A stretch of 42,756 bases of DNA from Saprospiraceae bacterium (GTDB lineage Bacteria > Bacteroidota > Bacteroidia > Chitinophagales > Saprospiraceae). Shown piece by piece: positions 26,798-34,555 of this stretch. Within the stretch, counting starts at the first letter, position 1. Each line of letters starts with the position of its first letter. The translations under genes were made by a program, and so were the position numbers. The stretch lies in the NCBI GenBank assembly GCA_019634045.1, contig JAHQWA010000047.1:1-42756 (forward strand). The letters are read 5' to 3'. The notes below the pieces were generated by a model. That model was not told where the DNA came from, ran no database searches, and was given only the letters and a program-made list of their open reading frames with translations.

Positions 26798-27862
26798 ATG
26801 AGAAAAGAACAGACTAACGTCACCAAACTCGGAATATTCGTGACCATTGCTGTTTTATTGTTCACAGTGGGGGTCTACTATATTGGTAATCAACAAAACC
26901 TCTTCGGTGCCAACTTCAGATTGAGCACGGTATTTCCACATGTAAAAGGTCTACAAGCTGGCAATAACGTCCGGTACGCTGGAATAGATGTGGGCATTGT
27001 CGACCGTATTGAGATCGTCGATGATTCTACCATTCGAGTAGAGATGCTCCTCGAGCGGCGTGTCCGCTCCTTTATGAAAAGTAATGCCGTAGCAAAGATT
27101 GGGTCTGATGGTTTAGTCGGCAATATGATTGTCAATATTAATCCAGGTGATGGCCATGGGCTCCCCATAAACGAAGGCCAATCCATTGGTTCCGCCCCCA
27201 ACTTAGAGACCGATGAAATGATGAATTCACTGGCTGCCACCTCCGAAAACATAGCTTTGCTTACCCTTAAGCTCTTAGATATTACAAATGCTATCCAGGA
27301 AGGGCAAGGCCCCGTAGCCAATCTTTTGCAGGACCCAAATTGGTCCAATGACCTGAGTCAAGCTTTTGTCAACCTTAACCGGATGACCCATAATATGGAA
27401 TCTATCAGTAGACAGCTACAGGATGACTTGGACCCTTCCCTATCAAGAAATAGCCCAGTAAGTTTCTTGTTGAGAGATACCACTTTTAGCCAACAGATCA
27501 ATCAGTTAGGTAGCAACATAGATTCCTTGATTCTGCAACGGACTCAACCCATTCTGATGAATATGGAGGAAGCTAGCGCAGATATTGCCACGACCAGTTT
27601 ATCCTTGCGCAGCTTGGCAGAAGAGCTAAACCTAGAAGAGGGCCTAGCTGGAACCGTACTCAAGGATTCCATCGCTGCCGAAGATCTACGGCAAATATTG
27701 TCCAATCTGAATGAAGGGACCTATCGATTCAATGAGAATATGGAAGCACTCAAGCACAATTTTTTGTTCCGCCGGTATTTCAAAAAACAAGAAAAGAAAG
27801 CCAAGAAGGCTCAAAAGCAAAAACCTGGTGTTGCCAGCTTTACACCAGCGCCGTCAAAGTAG
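26798..27862 (+). CDS. mlaD: MlaD-type MCE domain protein
   Basis: This 354-aa protein has one N-terminal TM helix (about 11-29) and a single MCE domain (about 38-115; VKGLQAGNNVRYAGIDVG, KIGSDGLVGNMIVNI). A long helical periplasmic part (about 135-330) with many polar/hydrophobic heptads follows, and the C-terminus is very Lys-rich (KKQEKKAKKAQKQK). MCE proteins form hexameric rings that pass lipids across the periplasm; longer helical tails in the family can form a tunnel. It follows the ATPase gene by 1 bp and completes the transporter. The basic tail is unusual and may contact RNA, peptidoglycan or anionic lipid, but that is speculation. A weak hairpin (27894-27920) follows the stop codon. 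Confidence 0.92.
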   Translation: MRKEQTNVTKLGIFVTIAVLLFTVGVYYIGNQQNLFGANFRLSTVFPHVKGLQAGNNVRYAGIDVGIVDRIEIVDDSTIRVEMLLERRVRSFMKSNAVAKIGSDGLVGNMIVNINPGDGHGLPINEGQSIGSAPNLETDEMMNSLAATSENIALLTLKLLDITNAIQEGQGPVANLLQDPNWSNDLSQAFVNLNRMTHNMESISRQLQDDLDPSLSRNSPVSFLLRDTTFSQQINQLGSNIDSLILQRTQPILMNMEEASADIATTSLSLRSLAEELNLEEGLAGTVLKDSIAAEDLRQILSNLNEGTYRFNENMEALKHNFLFRRYFKKQEKKAKKAQKQKPGVASFTPAPSK

Positions 27863-27979
27863 GATTCTCCTCACTCAGATCCCCAAGACAAAAGGCGTGA
27901 TGTTCAAGAATATCACCGCCAGTAGATCCCATTTGCCTTAATTTATATAGTCATTCCTTGTTTAATCAAAACATACATC

Positions 27980-28312
27980 ATGAGTCTCAAAAAAAGATTT
28001 CTTAAGTCAAGACCGGTCTGTCAGGTCACCTTCCGTCTCCCCATAGAAGCTGCACAAAAAGCAGAAGAAGTAGTCATTTTGGGTGATTTCAATAATTGGG
28101 ATCAGGACAATGGTTTCCCTATGAAGAAGACAAAGGCCTATTTCACCACTACAATCGACCTAAAACCTGATCAAACCTATGAATTCCGCTATCTAATTGA
28201 TGGAGAAATCTGGGAAAACGATTGGGAAGCCGACCGCTACGTTGAGAGCCCAATGGGGGTAGAGAATTCTGTGGTAGTAACCAAGAATATGCAGGAGGTG
28301 AGTCCCAAGTAA
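27980..28312 (+). CDS. small stand-alone CBM48 / isoamylase N-terminal-like protein
   Basis: This 110-aa protein is almost entirely one early-set Ig-like domain of the CBM48/AMPK glycogen-binding type: VVILGDFNNWDQD, FPMKKTKAYFTTTIDLKPDQTYEFRYLIDG and a C-terminal NSVVV strand. The GDFNNW and YEFRYLIDG motifs are the family hallmarks and include the sugar-stacking Trp. There is no signal peptide, enzyme domain or TM segment, so it is likely a cytoplasmic alpha-glucan-binding or regulatory subunit. It is followed by a universal stress protein and an FtsH paralogue, suggesting a role in stress or energy-reserve control. The function is unproven. Confidence 0.85.
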   Translation: MSLKKRFLKSRPVCQVTFRLPIEAAQKAEEVVILGDFNNWDQDNGFPMKKTKAYFTTTIDLKPDQTYEFRYLIDGEIWENDWEADRYVESPMGVENSVVVTKNMQEVSPK

Positions 28313-28388
28313 GGGAACAGAAAGGTTCTTCTCAGCAGATTAGTATGTAGGGCGCTACTGCCCTTCAATCCAATGAATAGTTAGTACC

Positions 28389-29213
28389 ATGAAGAAAATA
28401 CTTTTTCCAACAGATTTTTCCGAGGCTTCAGCAAACGCCTTACAGTTCACCTTAAAACTGGCGAAAGCATTTTCCGCTGTAGTTGATGTTCTACATCTGT
28501 ATCAGGTCCCCCTATGGTTAGAAGAAGATGTAGCTCCTGAGTTAGTCCTGCAAAGGATCGAGCAAATGGGCAAGGCAGCAGCAGAGGAAGTTCGCTCCTT
28601 TACTCAAGCCTATGACTCCAAATTCCTTGGAAAGACTATGGCCATCAACAGCACAACGATTGCCCGGGAAATTGTCAACCAGGCTGAAAATGGAAAATAT
28701 GATCTAATCTGTATGGGAATGCAAGGTGAACATGCTGCCCTTGAGAAGATCATGGGCAGCGTCACCACGCGTACACTAAAGCAGGCTACTTGCCCCGTAT
28801 TGACCATTCCGGCAGAAGCAAGCTTCAAATCGATTCATAAGATAGCTTATGCCACAGATCTGGATACTTCAGACCTGGCTGCCGTCGAACAATTAATGAC
28901 CTTTGCTGGATTATTAGGGGCAGAGGTCCATTTTGTTCACATAGAAACTCAACCAGATCTTGGCAAAATGGAGGATCGAGTACAATTGGAGAATTGTCCC
29001 TTTGAATATGTAGATTTTACCATTGTAAACCATCCATCTATCGTTAAGGGCCTCGATTTATATACCCAAGAAAAGGGAATTGATGTGCTAGTCTTTTTCA
29101 CCCCCAAACGGAGGCTATGGGACAGGATTTTTCATGTTTCTGTAACGAAACGTATGGCCTTTCATAGTGAAATACCACTCTTGGTCTTACATAGCAGTCA
29201 AAGGAAAGTATAA
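28389..29213 (+). CDS. universal stress protein, tandem UspA domains
   Basis: This 274-aa cytoplasmic protein has two Usp domains. The first (about 1-143) keeps the nucleotide-binding signature G-x2-G-x9-GS in GMQGEHAALEKIMGS, then CPVLTIP. The second (about 150-270) begins KIAYATDLDTSDL but has lost the glycine motif (FFTPKRRLWDRIFHVSVTK), so only one domain should bind ATP. This asymmetry is common in Bacteroidota tandem Usp proteins. It converges on the FtsH gene with a 25-bp gap and lies 76 bp after the CBM48 gene. A general stress role is inferred from the family. Confidence 0.92.
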   Translation: MKKILFPTDFSEASANALQFTLKLAKAFSAVVDVLHLYQVPLWLEEDVAPELVLQRIEQMGKAAAEEVRSFTQAYDSKFLGKTMAINSTTIAREIVNQAENGKYDLICMGMQGEHAALEKIMGSVTTRTLKQATCPVLTIPAEASFKSIHKIAYATDLDTSDLAAVEQLMTFAGLLGAEVHFVHIETQPDLGKMEDRVQLENCPFEYVDFTIVNHPSIVKGLDLYTQEKGIDVLVFFTPKRRLWDRIFHVSVTKRMAFHSEIPLLVLHSSQRKV

Positions 29214-29238
29214 TATGAGTTCGGTCTTCAATCAATCT

Positions 29239-31215
29239 TCAGTTGTCGACCCAAGCCGCTGCTTGTCTCTGTATTTTATCCCGCTCCCCGAAGATCTGGA
29301 CTAGATCATCCCTAGATGCCACTTCTTGATTCAGCAATAGTGTAGCCAAGGCCTCAAGCTCCTTGCGGTGATCCTTCAAGATGGTGATTGCGATCTCATA
29401 AGCTTCACTGACCAACGCTCTTACCTCCTCATCAATCAATTGCGCAGTCGCATCACTATAAGGCTTATGTAGAGATTGATCAGACTGTCCCGTGCTATCA
29501 TAAAAGCTGATATGTCCAAGTTTTTCATCCAACCCATACCAGGCTACCATGGAATAGGCCTGCTTCGTGACCTTTTCAAGGTCGTCCAAGGCTCCAGAAG
29601 AAATCTCTCCGAAAACCAGTTCTTCGGCAGCTCTACCTCCCAAGGCCATACACAGTTTATCCATCAGCTGCCCTTTCGTAAACAATTGATGTTCTTCTGG
29701 TAGATACCAAGCTGATCCGAGTGATTTTCCTCTTGGAACAATACTCACCTTCATCAGTTCATGACCGTGCTTGAGGAACCAGCTAACTGTGGCATGTCCG
29801 GATTCGTGAAAGGCAATGATTCGCTTTTCTTCATCGGATATGATTTTACTCTTCTTCTCTAGACCTGCAATGATGCGATCGGTAGCATCAGAAAAATCCT
29901 GCATGTTGATCGCTTCTTTGCGTTGTCGGGCGGCGATTAAGGCGGCCTCATTGCAAATATTGGCGATATCAGCACCAGAGAATCCAGGAGTTTGGCCAGC
30001 CAGCAACTCCACCTCAATATCCTTGGCTAGCCGCAATGGTTTCAGATGAACGGCGAAAATGGCCTTTCTTTCTTCTAAATTCGGCAACTCTAAATAGATA
30101 TGGCGATCAAAGCGACCTGGTCGTAGCAAAGCTTTATCCAATATATCTGCCCGGTTGGTCGCCGCCATCACAATCACTCCCGTATTGGTGCCGAAACCAT
30201 CCATTTCTGTCAAGAGCTGATTGAGCGTGCTTTCCCTTTCATCATTGGCTCGCATGGACAGAGAATTCCCTCTAGCTCTCCCGATAGCATCCAACTCATC
30301 AATAAAGATTATGCTCGGCGCTTTTTCCTTTGCTTTGCGGAACAAATCTCTCACTCGAGACGCCCCTACTCCAACGAACATTTCCACAAACTCTGATCCA
30401 GATAGGTGGAAAAAGGGAACCTGGGCTTCGCCTGCAACCGCTTTGGCCAATAGCGTTTTTCCTGTACCGGGCGGGCCAATCAGGATTACCCCCTTAGGGA
30501 TCTTTGCGCCCAGGTAAGTATATCTTTCTGGGTTCTTCAAAAATTCGACAATCTCCTGAATCTCAGCCTTGGCCTCTTCTAGGCCAGCTACATCCTCAAA
30601 AGAGTGTTTACTTTGGTTGTCAGTATCAAAAAGCGTGGCCTTAGACTTGCCAAAGTCAAAGGGATTGACACTCCCCATTCCGCCTCTACGCCCAATTCTG
30701 GCAAAAATATAGTACCAGATGGCCACGATTATAATAAAGGGCAATAACCATGAGAATATCGTACGTAGCCAATTTGTTCGACTTACATACTTGACTTGCG
30801 GCAATTGAGTCAACTCGTACTTTTCCTGAATTTTCAGCAAGCGGCTTTCAAAAGCCTCCACCGAACCAATAGTTAGGAAATAGTGAGGGCCTTTACTATT
30901 CGCCCTAAAATCAGGGTACTTTCCAGCAGCCAAGGGCTCAGACTTCAGCGTAATTTCTACTCGCTCCTTATTGATAACGGTCATTTGTGCAATATCTTCC
31001 GCCGCCAACATCTTGTTTTCTAACTCACTCCAGTTGGTTTCATGGGTGCGGTAGGTACCCGTCAAAGAACCTTGAGTGACTAAAAAGAATAGAATGACCA
31101 GATAAAACCAAAACAATAATCGTTTCTGATTTCCATTGGGGGCCGGAGCTATAGGTTTATTTTCCACAACATTGTCTTTTACCTGATTATTGAAGAAGAA
31201 TATCTCAAGTGACAC
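29239..31215 (-). CDS. ftsH: FtsH-type membrane AAA+ zinc protease (probable paralogue)
   Basis: This 658-aa protein has the full FtsH layout: TM1 (about 32-50), a periplasmic domain, TM2 (about 152-172), an AAA+ module with Walker A GPPGTGKT (247-254), Walker [12 protein letters not shown] and second region of homology [20 protein letters not shown], and an M41 peptidase domain with zinc site HESGH (470-474). The start is a GTG (31213-31215), with no nearby in-frame ATG. It lacks the long acidic C-terminal tail of many housekeeping FtsH proteins. GSAWYLPEE replaces the usual GYAQYLP-type segment, so I take it as a second, stress-linked copy. It converges with the Usp gene and diverges from a release-factor-like gene. 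Confidence 0.93.
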   Translation of the reverse strand: MSLEIFFFNNQVKDNVVENKPIAPAPNGNQKRLLFWFYLVILFFLVTQGSLTGTYRTHETNWSELENKMLAAEDIAQMTVINKERVEITLKSEPLAAGKYPDFRANSKGPHYFLTIGSVEAFESRLLKIQEKYELTQLPQVKYVSRTNWLRTIFSWLLPFIIIVAIWYYIFARIGRRGGMGSVNPFDFGKSKATLFDTDNQSKHSFEDVAGLEEAKAEIQEIVEFLKNPERYTYLGAKIPKGVILIGPPGTGKTLLAKAVAGEAQVPFFHLSGSEFVEMFVGVGASRVRDLFRKAKEKAPSIIFIDELDAIGRARGNSLSMRANDERESTLNQLLTEMDGFGTNTGVIVMAATNRADILDKALLRPGRFDRHIYLELPNLEERKAIFAVHLKPLRLAKDIEVELLAGQTPGFSGADIANICNEAALIAARQRKEAINMQDFSDATDRIIAGLEKKSKIISDEEKRIIAFHESGHATVSWFLKHGHELMKVSIVPRGKSLGSAWYLPEEHQLFTKGQLMDKLCMALGGRAAEELVFGEISSGALDDLEKVTKQAYSMVAWYGLDEKLGHISFYDSTGQSDQSLHKPYSDATAQLIDEEVRALVSEAYEIAITILKDHRKELEALATLLLNQEVASRDDLVQIFGERDKIQRQAAAWVDN

Positions 31216-31339
31216 TCTATTTAAAATTAGGACTACTGGAAGCCAGGCAGGATGATATTGGTCAAGAGGCTGATTGATTTAAATCAGGAAATCAAAGGAG
31301 TATATGTAGTATTCTTGAGTAGGATCAAAAAACTACATT

Positions 31340-31747
31340 ATGAATCGGAGAATTGGTATCTGGCTTGACTACAGAAATGCTTACATTATCTACCTACAAG
31401 AGGACAAGGCAGCCGTAGAGGAGCTGATATCCACCGTCGAGGACTTTCATCCTGCCGGTGGGTCTACTTCTAAAACACCCTGGGGGCCTCAAGACAACAT
31501 TAAGGAAAAGAAATACTTAGAGCGGAAAAAACAACAATTGCAAAGGTATTTCCAAGCCATTATCCAAAAAATCCAAACCGGCGATCAGCTGTACATATTT
31601 GGTCCAGCAGAAGCTAAGTTGGGGCTTCAAAAGGCATTAGACAGCAATAGAAATCTAGCTGTTAATCTCCACGCTGTTGAAACAGCCGATCAAATGACTT
31701 TGAATCAAAAAATAGCACAAGTCAAGGGCTTCTTCCGTACACTATAA
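31340..31747 (+). CDS. baeRF-like / 'translational machinery' family protein
   Basis: This 135-aa soluble protein opens with RIGIWLDYRNAYIIYL, has an HPAGGSTSK segment, a basic helix (EKKYLERKKQQLQRYFQ) and DQLYIFGPAEAKLGLQKAL, then LHAVETADQMTLNQKIAQV. The WLDYRxA start plus the FGPAEAK motif match small bacterial proteins related to archaeo-eukaryotic release factor domains, often annotated as translational machinery proteins. That match is from memory of the family pattern. The neighbours (FtsH, Usp) hint at ribosome or stress duties. The catalytic GGQ motif of true release factors is absent, so peptide release is not expected. Confidence 0.6.
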   Translation: MNRRIGIWLDYRNAYIIYLQEDKAAVEELISTVEDFHPAGGSTSKTPWGPQDNIKEKKYLERKKQQLQRYFQAIIQKIQTGDQLYIFGPAEAKLGLQKALDSNRNLAVNLHAVETADQMTLNQKIAQVKGFFRTL

Positions 31748-31768
31748 ACCTGTCCTACTGCCCGCCAA

Positions 31769-31784
31769 TAGACGCCGGCGTCTA
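31769..31784. repeat. perfect 16-bp palindrome
   Basis: TAGACGCCGGCGTCTA is fully self-complementary and lies 21 bp after the stop codon at 31747. It has no loop and no following U-run, so it looks more like a dimeric-protein binding site or a restriction/methylation hotspot than a terminator. GCGTC recurs at 31791-31795. Confidence 0.5.
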
Positions 31785-31846
31785 AAGCTTGCGTCGGAAT
31801 ACCCGTAAACTTGCCAGTGAAATCAGTATCACAAAAAACTAAGCAT

Positions 31847-32323
31847 ATGGCAAGTAATACTTCCGCTAGTAGCAAATACAGGACCCACTCCTACCACAAA
31901 TTCTGGCTAAAAATCACCGCCATTGTGGTCGGCTCTTTCGGTCCCATCTTCTTTCTAGGCACCATGGCCTCCACTCTTGAGCCCGCCCGGCTCACCTTAG
32001 ACATCCTCAGTTGGCCCATCGATGGCGCTACTACCTATGACTCTCCAGATGTTCGATTTCTCTCTGCCTTGACGGGAGGCTTTTTACTAGGTTGGGGGGT
32101 AATGATTTGGTGCCTGTCGACTTGGGTATATGATAAAGCCCCCGAAGGGGTTCGTAAGTCCGTCTTAATCGGAGTCCTATCTTGGTTCTTTCTAGATAGT
32201 TCAGGTTCCGTCGCCTCGGGAAATCCATCTAATGTATTCTTTAATGTACTGGTTCTATTACTTGCGGTGGGTCCCCTATGGTGGCCGGTTAAAGTCGAAC
32301 AAGTGGAGCCCTTATCCGATTAG
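31847..32323 (+). CDS. small multi-pass membrane protein of unknown function
   Basis: The ATG at 31847 gives 158 aa; a TTG at 31811 in frame would add 12 residues. Four hydrophobic segments are visible: about 22-42 (ITAIVVGSFGPIFFLGTM), 76-95, 104-122 and 129-147. The polar N-terminus carries a Ser/Lys/His-rich tail. I do not recognise a named family, although the fold looks like small integral proteins annotated only as membrane proteins in Bacteroidota. It lies 99 bp after the release-factor-like gene, with the 16-bp palindrome in between. The downstream gap (32324-32571) holds no gene or clear signal. Confidence 0.75.
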   Translation: MASNTSASSKYRTHSYHKFWLKITAIVVGSFGPIFFLGTMASTLEPARLTLDILSWPIDGATTYDSPDVRFLSALTGGFLLGWGVMIWCLSTWVYDKAPEGVRKSVLIGVLSWFFLDSSGSVASGNPSNVFFNVLVLLLAVGPLWWPVKVEQVEPLSD

Positions 32324-32571
32324 AGGCAAATGCCCAATGGTTGGTAGGGTCGATCAACGAAAAGGGGCTACGCTGCTCTAGCTTGTAGCAACCCCTGGAG
32401 CCAAGCCCCGAGGAAGAATTGGCCATCCACAATCCTCCAAGTTTCATGTTTTTTGACTACGAAAGGAAAAAATCTATGCCAATGGCTGTCTAAAGGACAA
32501 ACAGCAAAAAAGCAATCTATTTTTTCCTGGAAACAGCCAAATGTTTCCCTAATCTTCAATTGTCAAAACCC

Positions 32572-33588
32572 ATGAGATCGCATAGTATCAAAAGCCTTAT
32601 TCTTGCCCTCCTTTTTTCAGCTACGACTGCTAATCTGGGAGCTAGCAATACCATTTTTCAGCACCTAAGTGAGGAAGGTTATTCCGAGATGACCCTCGAA
32701 TTAAACTTTGATGAGCTATTTGAACAGCTAAAATCGGAAAATGAACATAAAGCCAGGTTGATCATGTCTTCAGAAGTTGAGGAGGCCACAGAATTACAGG
32801 TAAAGATCAAGCCGAGAGGAGTATTTCGAAGGTACACTTGCGACATCCCGCCTTTGCGTTTTAATTTCTCCAAAAAAGAACTGGAGGCTTTGGGTTTGGA
32901 TGCAGAATACGACAAATTAAAGCTGGTAGCCCCCTGTTTCGATGATCCAGAAAGTGAGCAGCAATTACTCAAGGAATATTGGGCTTACAACTTGTACAGT
33001 GAAATTACGGCCGCCAGTTTTCAGGTTCACTTGGTTAAGATCACTTATGTGAATACAGGAGAAGAAACATTCCAGAAAGAACAATGGGCTTTCTTTATCG
33101 AAAGTAAGGATGAACTGGCTCACCGCTTGGGTGGTACAGTAGTGGAGCAATTTGGTACCACACCAATTGAGCTTGAACAGAATTCTTATCAGCAGACGAT
33201 GATGTTCAACTATATGATCGGCAATGAAGACTGGGATCTTGTCGCGAACAGAAATATAGCCTTGGTACAATTAGAAAAAAGCACATCCTTGATTTTAATC
33301 CCCTACGACTTTGACTATTCAGTTTTCGTTAGCCCTTTCTATCTAAAAGGTTCCAAGCCTATTGGTCAACAAGACATTGACGAGCGCGTTTTGATCGGCC
33401 AGTTCGAAGATTTTGAAACCTTATCTACCACTGCAGAAACATTCCTGCGTGCCGAGGACCCTATCCTTGCCTCTTTTGAAGATTTTGCCCCCCTAAACCA
33501 ACAACACAAGCATACGATGAGTAAGTACCTGCGTGACTTCTTTTCCCTATTAGACAATGAAAAGAAGTTGGCTAGGCAATTGCTGTAG
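32572..33588 (+). CDS. CotH-like secreted protein of unknown function
   Basis: The ATG at 32572 gives 338 aa with a cleavable SPI signal (MRSHSIKSLILALLFSATTA, cut near LGAS). A TTG at 32560 is less likely. The mature part has features of the CotH/kinase-like fold: KIKPRGVFRRYTCDIPPLRF (basic Gly-Arg strand), KLKLVAPCF, an EYWAYNLYSEIT helix, NYMIGNEDWD and IPYDFDYSVFV. The NxDW and DFDYS segments resemble the catalytic and metal positions of CotH proteins, but a GNSSR-type motif is replaced by RGVFRR. Two Cys residues may form a disulphide. Kinase activity is not established. It converges with the DUF1295 gene, leaving a 5-bp gap. Confidence 0.65.
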   Translation: MRSHSIKSLILALLFSATTANLGASNTIFQHLSEEGYSEMTLELNFDELFEQLKSENEHKARLIMSSEVEEATELQVKIKPRGVFRRYTCDIPPLRFNFSKKELEALGLDAEYDKLKLVAPCFDDPESEQQLLKEYWAYNLYSEITAASFQVHLVKITYVNTGEETFQKEQWAFFIESKDELAHRLGGTVVEQFGTTPIELEQNSYQQTMMFNYMIGNEDWDLVANRNIALVQLEKSTSLILIPYDFDYSVFVSPFYLKGSKPIGQQDIDERVLIGQFEDFETLSTTAETFLRAEDPILASFEDFAPLNQQHKHTMSKYLRDFFSLLDNEKKLARQLL

Positions 33589-33593
33589 CCTGT

Positions 33594-34517
33594 CTAGTTC
33601 ACTTCCTTGGGCGGGCCCGGAAAAAACATATTCACCCTTTCGGTATAAGCCCGATAATCCGGCCTTTTTTGCAGAGAATAATATTCTGAAGGCTTCGCAC
33701 CCGTAAAATAGACCAAAGTCGTATACATGATTCTCGAGATGAACAGCAAGCCTAAGCCAAGCAATATCCAGAGGACAACAGGTTCTAAGTCTTGTAGGGC
33801 TAGCCAAGATGGAATAGCGGCCAAAACCAAGGCATTCCAAACCATCCATTCGGCGAAGTAATTGGGATGCCTGGTATATTGCCAGAGTCCGATATTACAT
33901 ACCTTGTTTTTCTGCCCTTCCGCTTTCATTTGCAGCAGGAATTTCGTCTTCTGAAAATCTGCCAAGCTTTCAAACAGAAAAGAAGCGACCCAAAGTACAA
34001 TTCCGATGATTTCCAAGAACGAAATATCGGGCTTTGGATTGGCACCGATCATAAAGGCTGGGAAAGCCAAATAAGAAGCATTGGCCAGTCCTTGCATGAT
34101 AGCATCGGATTGCATTGCCAGCTGTGTATTGCTTTTCCCAGCACGTTCCCAACGCAGACGTTGGTATCTATAGCGGGGTAGTTCCTTTTGTAAATAGCCT
34201 TTTCGCCAAAGATGTATGGCTCCTAAGCCCATTCGTAAACCCATAAAAACATAAGCCCCGCCAATTAACCATACCCTAGTAGGATTCCCATTGCCTAGGA
34301 ACAATGTCAGTACCCCAATGGCGACCAAGCCCCAGGGCCAGCCTATATCCACGTAGGACAGCACCTCTGTTTTCCAAATCGGCCAGCAAACCACCAAGCC
34401 AAACAAAGTCATTTGTACCGCCATATTCACCAAAGAAAGATCCATAAAGGACTCGGTGAATAACAATACCAAGAAGCCGACAACAAAGGGTAACAAGGGT
34501 TTGAAGTACTTCATCAT
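33594..34517 (-). CDS. DUF1295 (steroid 5-alpha-reductase-like) membrane protein
   Basis: This 307-aa multi-pass inner-membrane protein has about seven hydrophobic segments. The C-terminal half holds the DUF1295 hallmarks DFQKTKFLLQMKAEG, NIGLWQYTRHPNYFAEW and a final RPDYRAYTERVNMFFP. The RHPNYFAE box is shared with the isoprenylcysteine methyltransferase and steroid-reductase superfamily, where it helps bind cofactor. The substrate is unknown; an NADPH-dependent lipid reductase is one option. Two consecutive ATGs start the frame. It follows the 664-aa lipoprotein gene by 38 bp on the same strand, so they may be co-transcribed. Confidence 0.88.
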   Translation of the reverse strand: MMKYFKPLLPFVVGFLVLLFTESFMDLSLVNMAVQMTLFGLVVCWPIWKTEVLSYVDIGWPWGLVAIGVLTLFLGNGNPTRVWLIGGAYVFMGLRMGLGAIHLWRKGYLQKELPRYRYQRLRWERAGKSNTQLAMQSDAIMQGLANASYLAFPAFMIGANPKPDISFLEIIGIVLWVASFLFESLADFQKTKFLLQMKAEGQKNKVCNIGLWQYTRHPNYFAEWMVWNALVLAAIPSWLALQDLEPVVLWILLGLGLLFISRIMYTTLVYFTGAKPSEYYSLQKRPDYRAYTERVNMFFPGPPKEVN

Positions 34518-34555
34518 CTGACTAAGGTAAGTATCTTCTTTTAGATGCCAGTCCT

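Noticed and set aside
26890..27348. Minus-strand open frame opposite the MCE protein gene
   Set aside because: It overlaps a well-supported operon gene and has no signal or domain.
32368..32559. Short minus-strand open frame in the gap 32324-32571
   Set aside because: Only 63 codons with no ribosome binding site or recognisable domain, so I left the gap unannotated.
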